Assembly: GCA_020852815.1 (NCBI GenBank)
Contig: JADZAN010000028.1
Coordinates: 167,654 to 231,653 of the forward strand
DNA: 64,000 nucleotides
Source of the DNA: Gemmatimonadaceae bacterium
GTDB taxonomy: Bacteria; Gemmatimonadota; Gemmatimonadetes; Gemmatimonadales; Gemmatimonadaceae
Direction: 5' to 3'
This document shows, piece by piece, positions 1 through 7,723 of the stretch (the first letter of the stretch is position 1; every line of letters starts with the position of its first letter). The translations under genes were made by a program, and so were the position numbers. The notes under the pieces were generated by a model. The model saw nothing but the letters and a program-made list of their open reading frames with translations. It did no database searches and was not told where the DNA came from.

Positions 1-81
1 ACCTCGCTGGAATCAGCAGCGCAAGCACCAGCGCAAGCACCACCGCTGGCACTCACACAAGTACCGCCGGCGGCACCGTGA
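1..81 (+). CDS. Possible 3' end of an upstream gene
   Basis: Frame 1 is open from the window edge to a TGA at 79-81 and gives a Pro/Ala/Gln-rich tail ending TQVPPAAP. The stop overlaps the GTG start of the next gene as GTGA, an arrangement seen again in this window at 50252-50255. The frame of the downstream GH3 gene is also open to the window edge, so this tail may not be real. Too little is visible to name a product. Confidence 0.25.
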   Translation, partial: TSLESAAQAPAQAPPLALTQVPPAAP

Positions 82-1787
82 CCATCGGCGCCACGGTGGC
101 CAATGCGTTATGGTTGGCATCGATGCGCCCGGCGGCGCGTGCGTTCGAGCGCGCGCTCGACCAGCCGGGCGCCGCGCAGTGGCGCTGGCTCGCTCGCCAG
201 TTGCAGCTGCATGCCTCCAGCGAGTTTGGCCAGGCACGCGAGTTCGGGCGCATCGACTCGCCGCGGACGTATGCGCGCGCCGTGGAGCTGTGCACCTACG
301 ACGACCTCGCCCCACACATCGCGCGCATTGGTGCCGGGGTGCGCGACGTCCTGGCCACGGGGCGCGTGACGCACCTGGCCCCGACGAGCGGCTCCACCGG
401 CGCGCGAAAGCTCATTCCGTTCAACGCCGAGTTGCAGCGAGGCTTCAGCGCCGCCGTGGGCGCGTGGATGCACGACCTCGTGCGCCAGCGCCCGGCGCTG
501 GTCGGCGGTCCCGCCTATTGGTCCATCTCCCCGCTGGTGGAGGAAGCTGCGGAGGAGAGCAACGCAGCGCGCACCGCGCGGGGCGCCGCGCAGTGCGTCC
601 CACCCGGCGCCGACGAATGCGACGTGCCACACGCCGCCATCCCGATCGGATTCGCCGACGACGCCGACTACCTCGGCGCGGGCGCTGCATGGCTCGTGCG
701 GCAGGCGATGGCCGCACCGTCATCGCTGCGACACGTACGCGACATGCAGGCCTTCTGGCGCCTGACCGCGCTCGCGCTCCTCCGCCGGCGGGGGCTGCGG
801 CTCATCTCGGCATGGCATCCGTCGTTTGTCGACATCCTGATGGACGCGGCCAGCAACGCGTGGGAGGAACTGCTGGATGCCATCGCGAGCGGCACGTGTC
901 CGTGGATCGCCGCGCTCCCGCCCGGCGCACGCGCTGGCTGGACGACATCTCCCGACCCTCACCGCGCCGATGAACTGCGCCGCCTGGGACGCGACTCGTG
1001 GCCGTCGTGGTGGCCGCAGCTTCAGGTGATCAGTTGCTGGGGAGAGCAGGGCGCCGAAGCAGGGTGGCGCTCCATTGCACGCCACGTGTCGGCGCATGCA
1101 TCACACGTGTTGGTGCAGCCAAAGGGGCTCCTCGCCACCGAGGGCGTGGTGACAGTTCCCCATGGGATGACCCATGTGCTCGCGCTCAATTCGCACTTCT
1201 TCGAGTTTCTCGATCGCGACGGGAACGTTCGCTTGGCGCAGGAGCTGAATCGCGGCGGTGAGTACGAGGTCGTGCTGAGCAATGGCGGCGGGCTGTGGCG
1301 CTATCGCCTGGGCGACATGGTGGCGTGCACCGGCCACCTCAAGGCAACTCCCACGCTGCAGTTCCTGGGTCGCGCCGGACAGGTGAGCGACCTTCGCGGT
1401 GAGAAGCTCAGCGAGCCCTTCGTGGCACGAGCGCTGCGCGGCGCATGGGAGGGGGGTGAAATGCCCGCTTATGTCGCGCTCCGCGCGTGGAACGATGGGG
1501 CGGCAGCCGGCTACGAGCTGCTCGTGGCAGAAGAAGCGCGCGCCGACGGCGCCAACGCGCGTGATGCCGCACACGAGGCGCGCCTGCGCCACTTGGAGCG
1601 CGCGCTGTGCGAGAACCCGCACTACGCCCTGGCTCGCCGGCTCGGCCAGCTGCAACCGCTGCGGGAGCGCTCGGTGCCGCGCGACGCCGCGCGTGACGAT
1701 CTGTGGTCGCACCCCGGGCGCCTGGGCGATGCAAAGCCTCGCCTCCTGCTCCCTGCGGTGGAGCGGCGCATCGCACCGGACGGCTGA
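78..1787 (+). CDS. GH3-family acyl-adenylate-forming enzyme
   Basis: A 569-residue protein of the GH3 (auxin-responsive promoter/JAR1) branch of the ANL adenylating superfamily. Plant members conjugate amino acids to acyl acids through an acyl-AMP; the substrates of bacterial members are mostly unknown. Visible motifs are the ATP-loop TSGSTGARKLIP at about residues 103-114, the YRLGDMV segment near residue 412, and GRAGQVSDLRGEKLSE just after it, all characteristic of GH3. The length matches the family. No signal peptide is seen, so it is probably cytosolic. The GTG at 78 is the chosen start; the frame stays open further upstream to the window edge, so a longer N-terminus cannot be excluded. 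The next gene is a separate lipoprotein about 150 bp downstream. Confidence 0.85.
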   Translation: MTIGATVANALWLASMRPAARAFERALDQPGAAQWRWLARQLQLHASSEFGQAREFGRIDSPRTYARAVELCTYDDLAPHIARIGAGVRDVLATGRVTHLAPTSGSTGARKLIPFNAELQRGFSAAVGAWMHDLVRQRPALVGGPAYWSISPLVEEAAEESNAARTARGAAQCVPPGADECDVPHAAIPIGFADDADYLGAGAAWLVRQAMAAPSSLRHVRDMQAFWRLTALALLRRRGLRLISAWHPSFVDILMDAASNAWEELLDAIASGTCPWIAALPPGARAGWTTSPDPHRADELRRLGRDSWPSWWPQLQVISCWGEQGAEAGWRSIARHVSAHASHVLVQPKGLLATEGVVTVPHGMTHVLALNSHFFEFLDRDGNVRLAQELNRGGEYEVVLSNGGGLWRYRLGDMVACTGHLKATPTLQFLGRAGQVSDLRGEKLSEPFVARALRGAWEGGEMPAYVALRAWNDGAAAGYELLVAEEARADGANARDAAHEARLRHLERALCENPHYALARRLGQLQPLRERSVPRDAARDDLWSHPGRLGDAKPRLLLPAVERRIAPDG

Positions 1788-1933
1788 GTTGTGCCGGGCG
1801 GACCGCGACGCGCGCACGGCTCGTCGCGGCCTCCCGTGCGGCGCGTCCCTGCTAGCTCGTCGCGCGCTCCTGCGTCGTATGAATGCGCCCGCCCCCGAGT
1901 ACGTGCCACGGGCGCCGACACTCCAGTTGTCCC

Positions 1934-2578
1934 ATGCCATCACCTCGCCCCTCGGACGCTTCTCGCCGCGCACACCGTCCCAAGCCGCGCCCCCAGCGAA
2001 TCGGACGGCTCCGCGCCGAGTCCCACAATAGTGTCGCGGCGCTCGTTGCGGCGTCGCTCCTTGCCCTGTCGGCGTGCGGGACCAGCGACTCGATCACATC
2101 CAGCGTCGCCTACTCGCAGCGCATGGTTGGCGCGCTGCAGTTGCAGTCCACGGCCGCCCTCCCCGCCACTCTCAACACCCGCGCACAATCGGGTAACGTC
2201 ACCTGGACGCCGCCCATCCCGGCGACCGAGGTCCGCATCCTCGTCCCGGCACAGGTCATCGAGGTGCGCGACACGGTGCGCGTTGGCGAGTCGGTGTCGA
2301 TCGTCGTCAACACGATCGGGGAGAACGGATGCTGGCAGTCAGACGGCGGGACGATCGCGCAGCGCGGCGATTCCGCCTTCGTCGTCGCCTATGATCGCCA
2401 TTCGGGGGCGCAGATCTGCACGCAGCTCTGGACCGATCGCCTCGCACATCAGGTCACCGCGGTCTTCCCCACGCCGGGCATCGGGGTGATCCGGGCGCAA
2501 GGGCGCCGCATCAAGGACAGCGATCCTTCCTACTCGACGCCGGTGACGGCCGAACGGAAGATCGTCGTCATCCCCTAA
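1934..2578 (+). CDS. Putative secreted lipoprotein, unknown function
   Basis: About 214 residues. The start at 1934 puts an Arg-rich n-region before a hydrophobic stretch (VAALVAASLLALSAC) ending in a lipobox Cys, so it is probably exported and lipidated. The mature part looks like a small all-beta domain with valine-rich strands (ILVPAQVIEVRDTVRVG, SVSIVVNTIG) and two Cys (GCWQSDG, QICTQLW) that could form a disulfide. I do not recognise a named family. It converges on the TonB-receptor-like gene with only 27 bp between the stop codons and no obvious hairpin. An upstream in-frame ATG at 1883 would add 17 residues and is less likely. Confidence 0.65.
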   Translation: MPSPRPSDASRRAHRPKPRPQRIGRLRAESHNSVAALVAASLLALSACGTSDSITSSVAYSQRMVGALQLQSTAALPATLNTRAQSGNVTWTPPIPATEVRILVPAQVIEVRDTVRVGESVSIVVNTIGENGCWQSDGGTIAQRGDSAFVVAYDRHSGAQICTQLWTDRLAHQVTAVFPTPGIGVIRAQGRRIKDSDPSYSTPVTAERKIVVIP

Positions 2579-2605
2579 GCGTGCGCAGCTAGTGTGGCGC
2601 CCGCA

Positions 2606-5065
2606 TCAGCGACTCGACCGTCCCATGTCGGCGCGCACGCCCACCGAGAGGAGCGCCGGGAGCCACCCCAGCCGCCCCGGGTCGCGCGACGGCGACTCGC
2701 GATAGTAGAAGATCGCGTCGCGCCGATCGAGGGCGTTGAGGACGCGCGCGTAGGGGGCCAGCACCACGCGACACGAGGGTCCGGCCACGCACACGCGCGA
2801 GGAGATGGTGGCGTCCACGCGCAGGAACGAGCGTTGCGGGGGGAGGGCCGACTCCGCCGAGGCCGACACGACGTTTCCCGAGGAAGTCGACGCCGGCGCA
2901 CTGCGATTGGCGCTCTCCAGGACGACGGCGGCGAACGAGAGGCCGCGCGCATACGACGCCGAAAGCGATCCGTACAACCTCCAAAGGCGCGCAGCAGCGC
3001 CGAGCGAGGCCACCTGCTCGAGGCGCGACGACACCACCTCGGCTGCCGAGTCGCGGTCCCAGGCGCGCACCTCGCGCGCCACGCGCGAGTACGACGCCGT
3101 GAGCGACGTCGCCCCGCGCGCGTACTGCCACATGAGGTCGATGCCACGGTGGCGCAGTGCCGACTGCCCCACCCCGGTGCGCTGCGGCCGCTGCCAGTAT
3201 GCGACGGCTGACACGCCGGCATGTGACCACCGTTGCGACGCCCCAACTTCGAGTTGCATCGCGGTCGACTGCGAAAGCCACGCGCCGCCGCCCACCGGCG
3301 CGCTGGCCGCCAGCCCGGTGGAGGGGAGCACGGTGGCACCGCCGGACTCGTCGAAGAGCGTCGCGGTGCGCGAATAGCCGCCCACCCCCAGGCGCAGCGC
3401 ACTTCCCCCGCTCGGCGTCGCCTCCAGCGCGAGGCGCGGGAGGAACGTGACGCGCCCGGCGTCGAAGGCGCTCGGCGCCATCACCGCGCGCCCCCCCACC
3501 CCCAGCTGCAACCAGGGCGCGAGCAGGCGGCGGTGGTCGACGTACACCGCCCCCGTCGTTCCCGCCACGCGCGCCATCACCGGCACCTGGTCGCACGCCG
3601 ACGCGATGGGACAGGGATCGCCGCTCCCCGCACTCGTGAGAGGCGCGCCCGTGGAGTCGCCGGCAACGGTGCGCTGCACGTCCATGCGTTCCCCTTCCAC
3701 CCCCACTGCCGTCACGGCGCGTGTCGTGCCCCAACGATGCTCTGCCAGAACGGCCAGGCGGCGCGAGTCGGCGCGGAGGTGTCCCGCACGCAGCGTGAGG
3801 AGCGGAAGGTCGATGACGGCGTCGGCGAGCCCGGCGCGCAGCAGCGTCCCGTGCCGCTCGCGGGTGCGTTCCCATGCCAGCGAGCCGGCGCGGTTGCCCC
3901 AGCGGGCGTTGTCGATCCCCTGGTCGCGCGGCAGGTCGAGCGCCTCGTCGGTGACGAGGGCGGTGGCCCGGAGTTCGTCGCCCGCCGCGGGTTGCAGCTG
4001 CAGGCGCACGAAGCCATCGCCGTAGGCATAGCCCGGGTCGGCGCCGGCCCACTGCGCCACGCGCCCGTCGTTCACGCGCCGCACGCCGGCCATGAGCGAG
4101 CCGCGGCTGCCTAACGGGAGCTCGCCGCCGGCGCGCTCGGACAGCACGTCGATCGTGGCCCACAGGCGCAACGAGTCGGTGGCCGCCGGCCGGGCACGCA
4201 GGTCGAGGACGTAGTCGGTGCCGCCATCGTAGCGCGCCGGCGCTCCCCCCGACCACATGCGGGCCGGCGCCATCACGTCCTCGTCCACCACGGGGAGGAG
4301 CCCCCCCAGGTGCAACGGCGCGCCCAGCGGGATCCCGTCGAGCGTGACCCGCGCCCCCGCATCCTTCGCCCCCCAGATGAACAGCGTGCGCCCGTCGCCC
4401 CCACTCCCGGGGTCGCCGGCACCGCGCCCGGGCACGACACCAAGGATCGCACTCGTCATCGCCCCCGGCGAGGCAAGGAGCGTCGCCGCACGGCTGGACG
4501 ATGCCCCGTCGGCATAGCGCGCATTCAGCGCCTCGATCCCCGGGGCGAGCGCGGGCTCGTCGTCACGCGACGCCTGCACGACGATGGCCGACAGCGAGAC
4601 GGGAAGCCTCGTCAGCTGCACGTCGAGCACAAGCGCCGACCCCTCGGGGACGACGAGGCCGAGACGCGTGGGACGATACGCCGCACGCGTCACGAGCAGC
4701 GTGTAGTGCCCAGGGGTCATCGCCGGAAAGACGAAGCCGCCGTCCAGCGCCGAGGTGGCCATGCGCGCGGTGCCGTTCCCCTCGAGCACGACGAACGCCG
4801 AGGCAAGCGGGACGTCGGCACCGGCGTCGAGCACGCGCCCGCGCACTTCACCCAGCAGCGTCCGAGCGGAGTCGCGGGCAGTTGCAGCGCGTGCCACGGC
4901 GCGCCCCTCCGCGCGCCCCTCAGCGCGCCCCGCCGCGCGAGCGCTGCCCACCGCGCGCGTCGCCACCGTGCGGGAGAGCGTGTCCTGCTGCTCCATCGCC
5001 CGCGCCTCCGGCATCGCGCTCGTCAGGCGCGTCGCGACGGTAAGGGCGAGGACGGCGGAAAGCAT
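2606..5065 (-). CDS. TonB-dependent receptor-like outer-membrane protein with carboxypeptidase-regulatory N-domain
   Basis: About 819 residues from the ATG at 5065, which begins a hydrophobic signal segment (MLSAVLALTVATRLTSA). After an Ala/Arg/Glu low-complexity spacer comes a CarboxypepD_reg-like beta-sandwich (LLGEVRGRVLDAG ... MTPGHYTLLVTRAAYRP), then a plug-like region containing TLDGIPLGAPLHLGG, then a long barrel rich in alternating strands. The C-terminus (SVGVRADMG) fits a terminal barrel strand. It probably sits in the outer membrane as a ligand-gated importer or a related surface receptor; the ligand is unknown. No TonB box was confidently seen. It is third after the sigma factor and anti-sigma factor genes, about 140 bp below the latter. 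The frame continues upstream to 5296 but would then overlap the anti-sigma gene. Confidence 0.75.
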   Translation of the reverse strand: MLSAVLALTVATRLTSAMPEARAMEQQDTLSRTVATRAVGSARAAGRAEGRAEGRAVARAATARDSARTLLGEVRGRVLDAGADVPLASAFVVLEGNGTARMATSALDGGFVFPAMTPGHYTLLVTRAAYRPTRLGLVVPEGSALVLDVQLTRLPVSLSAIVVQASRDDEPALAPGIEALNARYADGASSSRAATLLASPGAMTSAILGVVPGRGAGDPGSGGDGRTLFIWGAKDAGARVTLDGIPLGAPLHLGGLLPVVDEDVMAPARMWSGGAPARYDGGTDYVLDLRARPAATDSLRLWATIDVLSERAGGELPLGSRGSLMAGVRRVNDGRVAQWAGADPGYAYGDGFVRLQLQPAAGDELRATALVTDEALDLPRDQGIDNARWGNRAGSLAWERTRERHGTLLRAGLADAVIDLPLLTLRAGHLRADSRRLAVLAEHRWGTTRAVTAVGVEGERMDVQRTVAGDSTGAPLTSAGSGDPCPIASACDQVPVMARVAGTTGAVYVDHRRLLAPWLQLGVGGRAVMAPSAFDAGRVTFLPRLALEATPSGGSALRLGVGGYSRTATLFDESGGATVLPSTGLAASAPVGGGAWLSQSTAMQLEVGASQRWSHAGVSAVAYWQRPQRTGVGQSALRHRGIDLMWQYARGATSLTASYSRVAREVRAWDRDSAAEVVSSRLEQVASLGAAARLWRLYGSLSASYARGLSFAAVVLESANRSAPASTSSGNVVSASAESALPPQRSFLRVDATISSRVCVAGPSCRVVLAPYARVLNALDRRDAIFYYRESPSRDPGRLGWLPALLSVGVRADMGRSSR

Positions 5066-5207
5066 CAGCACGACACGGTACGCACGGTGACGGATTGTCT
5101 CAGGATGCGGATTTCGCGGCGGCCCCGCGTCACGCGAGGCGCGAACTGCAGCGCGCGTCAGGGCCCTTCGCGTTAGACCCGGCGCGTCGCCGCCTGTGTC
5201 TCCCTCG

Positions 5208-6095
5208 TTACCGCCCCGGGGTGAGGAGGATCCCGGCCGCCGCTGCCTCGCCGGGCACGACCGTCGTCCCACGAACGGAGACCACCGTGCGCCCATCGTG
5301 CGTCACGCGCGCGCTGCGCAGCGTCGACGGGAACTCCACCTCGACTACCGCACCCGCGCCGGCGAGCTGGACCTCGAGCTTGCCATCCCCCGTGAGGAAG
5401 CGCGGAACCCGCTCGCTCCCCGCACCGCGCGGCGTGGACGTGACGGTGACCTGCACGTCGCGCCGGTCGCTGACCCGCACCACCATGCGCGCCGGCGACT
5501 GAGACGGTTCGTTGGCCGTTGCAGCCGGCGCCGGCATCTCCAGGAGCGAGACCAGCGCCTCGCCGTCGACCGGGAGAACTGAGACGGCGGCGGCGGGAGC
5601 GGAAAGCGGCGCCGGCGCTACCGGGACATCGATCGCTGCAGTGCTCGCGCTCGCCGTCACCGGTGTCGCCGAGTCGTTGCGCGACAGCAAGTGACGCCAG
5701 CGGGGAGCCGTCATCGCCGCCGCCCCGCCGCCCACAACGAGGAGCACGGCCGCCGCACGGCGCATGGCGACCGACGCGCTCCCCCACCACCCGCGGCTCG
5801 CGGCGCCGCGATCGCTCAACTTCGTGCGCGCGTTCCCCGCGAGCGGCCGCACTCGCGTGGCATCACTCGCGATGGAGGACTCGCGCCACCGGCCGCCCGC
5901 TCGCCATGCGTCGGGTTCGCGCGTGTCGACGAGTGCCACCTCCACCTTGAGCGCCGCCATCGCCTCGCGCAGGTCGCGTAGCGCGTGGCGGCACACGGCG
6001 CACGTTGCCATGTGCGCGGCCGTCTCGCGGTGCCCCTCCGCGTCGAGCGTCTCGTCGGCGAAGGCAATCAGCAACGCCTCGCTAGGGTGCGGCAT
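5208..6095 (-). CDS. Zinc-finger anti-sigma factor, membrane-anchored
   Basis: About 295 residues from ATG 6095. Residues 28-35 carry the HxxxCxxC zinc-binding signature of the ZAS anti-sigma domain (H28, C32, C35). A single membrane segment (AAAVLLVVGGGAAAMTA) follows near residue 115. The distal part is a Pro/Ala-rich linker and a C-terminal beta-rich periplasmic domain (VVRVSDRRDVQVTVTS; RTVVSVRGTTVVPG). It should hold the adjacent ECF sigma factor inactive at the inner face of the membrane. Its start lies inside the last codons of the sigma gene (14-bp overlap), a sign of translational coupling. The TonB-receptor-like gene downstream is a likely target or signalling partner. Confidence 0.82.
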   Translation of the reverse strand: MPHPSEALLIAFADETLDAEGHRETAAHMATCAVCRHALRDLREAMAALKVEVALVDTREPDAWRAGGRWRESSIASDATRVRPLAGNARTKLSDRGAASRGWWGSASVAMRRAAAVLLVVGGGAAAMTAPRWRHLLSRNDSATPVTASASTAAIDVPVAPAPLSAPAAAVSVLPVDGEALVSLLEMPAPAATANEPSQSPARMVVRVSDRRDVQVTVTSTPRGAGSERVPRFLTGDGKLEVQLAGAGAVVEVEFPSTLRSARVTHDGRTVVSVRGTTVVPGEAAAAGILLTPGR

Positions 6096-6579
6096 CGGTG
6101 GTCTCCTGCAGGTAGGCCTTGTGGAAGCGCTTGAGCGCCCGGGCAATCAACGTGGGGACGATCTCGACGCGCACGTCGATCACGTCGGCAATCTCGGCGT
6201 AGCGAAAGCCCGACTCACGCAGCAGCAACGCCTCGCGGTCGCGCGGTATCAACCTATCGAGCGCCAGGCGCACCACGCGCACCGACTCGGCGCGGTCGAA
6301 CTCTTCTTCCGGCGACTCGGCCTGGGCGTCGTCGGGGTGCGCGGCGTGGCGCTCGCGGATCGCGGTGCGCCGCGACTGGTCGCGCACGAGGTTCGTGCAG
6401 ACGCGGAAGAGCCACGAGCGCGGGTTGTCCACGGCGCGCGTCTCGCGCCACAGCCGCAGGAAGGCATCCTGCACGACGTCCTCCGCCAGGTGCACATCAC
6501 GCGTTAGGCGATGGACGTAGCGCAGGAGTTCGAGCCGGTGCTCGGCGTAGATCGCTTCCCAGGTGGCGTCCGGTCCCAT
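6082..6579 (-). CDS. ECF-subfamily RNA polymerase sigma factor
   Basis: 165 residues from ATG 6579. Region 2 is clear (LLRYVHRLTRDVHLAEDVVQDAFLRLWR, followed by NPRSWLFRVCTNLVRDQSRR), with the usual linker and a region-4 helix-turn-helix (ESGFRYAEIADVIDV ... ARALKRFHKAY). The recognition helix is slightly unusual: VEIVPTLIARA stands where most family members have a TVKSRLxRA-type sequence. The gene heads a likely operon with the anti-sigma factor (overlapping) and the TonB-receptor-like gene. A divergent DUF4397 lipoprotein starts 226 bp away, so this intergenic region probably holds promoters for both directions, possibly including an autoregulated one. Confidence 0.9.
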   Translation of the reverse strand: MGPDATWEAIYAEHRLELLRYVHRLTRDVHLAEDVVQDAFLRLWRETRAVDNPRSWLFRVCTNLVRDQSRRTAIRERHAAHPDDAQAESPEEEFDRAESVRVVRLALDRLIPRDREALLLRESGFRYAEIADVIDVRVEIVPTLIARALKRFHKAYLQETTDAAP

Positions 6580-6804
6580 TCGTGTGCGGTGTATCGCGTG
6601 GCGCGACAGGGGCTTCCGTCCCCGGTGGCAACGCACGCCCCGGCCCCTGTACGACGCCTGACACCCGGGATGCTAGCACCCCCTGCACGCCTTCCAGAGG
6701 GGGAAGGGGTGAAGTGCTATACGTCGGTGGACGGCGCGTCCTATCGCTCGCCACGCCGCGCCATGGTTGGCGCCGGGCTTCCCTTCAGCACGAGGACATA
6801 CGCC

Positions 6805-7536
6805 ATGCGAGCCGTTCATACGACCCGTCGTCGCACCCGACTTCACGCCCGCCGTCACGCCCGACTGCTCGTCCCCATTGCGCTCCTCTCGCTCACGGCC
6901 GCCTGTGACGACTCCGACGCTCCCGACGCGGTCGCCAGCATTCGTTTCCTCCATGCGTCACAGGGACGCGCGGCCGTGGACTTCCGCGCCGATGGCACCA
7001 CCGAAGACGGTGGTCGCAGCTACGGCGCCGCCTGGTCCAACAGCGTGGTGCTGGAAGCGGGAGCGCGCACGCTGAGCGCGCGGCTGGCCGGCGCCACGAC
7101 CGACATCGCCTCCACCGCCGCGTCGCTGGTGAACAGTGCGTCGTACTCCGCGATCCTTGCCAAGCGCCCCACCGGCGACTCGCTCCTTGTCCTTGCCGAC
7201 ACCGCGGCCACGCCGGCCGATACCAAGGCCTTCGTGCGCATCCTGAATGTCGCGCCGACTGCGGCGAGCGTGGATGTCTACATCACCGCAGCAAACGCCG
7301 ACCTTGCGACGACGACGCCGAACGCCACCGCCATCGACTTCCTCAAGCGTTCGCCGTATCTCGAGGTCACCGCAGCCGCGCAGCGCGTGCGCCTCACCAC
7401 GGCCGGGACCAAGTCGGTCGTCCTGGACGTGAACACGCTCGCGCTCCCCAACCGCAGCGTGCGCAGCATCGCCGTGCTCGAGGCCACTGCCGGCGGCGCT
7501 CCCCTGCAGGGGATTGTCTCGGCGGAACGGAACTGA
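6805..7536 (+). CDS. DUF4397-domain lipoprotein
   Basis: 243 residues from ATG 6805, preceded by a GAGG stretch about 12 bases upstream. The N-terminus is strongly basic (many Arg/His), followed by a hydrophobic run and lipobox LSLTAAC with Cys34. The mature protein matches the DUF4397 pattern of short beta-strands: SIRFLHASQGRAAVDF, the paired FVRILNVAPTAASVDVYI and the closing LEVTAAAQRVRL segment. DUF4397 proteins are exported, Ig-like and of unknown function. A strong hairpin terminator lies just after the stop codon, so it is probably monocistronic. It is divergent from the ECF sigma operon and could be under the same control, though nothing in the sequence proves that. Confidence 0.78.
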   Translation: MRAVHTTRRRTRLHARRHARLLVPIALLSLTAACDDSDAPDAVASIRFLHASQGRAAVDFRADGTTEDGGRSYGAAWSNSVVLEAGARTLSARLAGATTDIASTAASLVNSASYSAILAKRPTGDSLLVLADTAATPADTKAFVRILNVAPTAASVDVYITAANADLATTTPNATAIDFLKRSPYLEVTAAAQRVRLTTAGTKSVVLDVNTLALPNRSVRSIAVLEATAGGAPLQGIVSAERN

Positions 7537-7558
7537 GGCACGTCATCAGGGTGGAGCG

Positions 7559-7591
7559 GGGTCCCGGGCGACGAGGCGTCGCCCGGGGCCC
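7559..7591 (+). terminator. Strong GC hairpin, probable transcription terminator
   Basis: A perfect 10-bp stem (CCCGGGCGAC at 7563-7572, GTCGCCCGGG at 7578-7587) with a 5-base loop, extended outward by about four more pairs including one G-U. It starts about 25 bases after the DUF4397 stop codon. Few T residues follow, which is common in high-GC genomes. Confidence 0.65.
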
Positions 7592-7723
7592 TTGCGCCGT
7601 GCACCCACCCAGGTTGCATGTGCAGGGCGTCCAAGGGCACAATGCATCAGCCAGCTTGCAGAGCGTCGAGCCCGGTCACCATATGGAGGCGCACCCGATT
7701 GCTGCCCCTTCCCGCGAACGCCC

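Noticed and set aside
2589..4256. Minus-strand 555-residue frame inside the TonB-receptor-like gene
   Set aside because: Extremely Arg/Ala/Gly-rich translation, typical of an off-frame shadow in high-GC DNA; the 896-residue frame has the recognisable domains.
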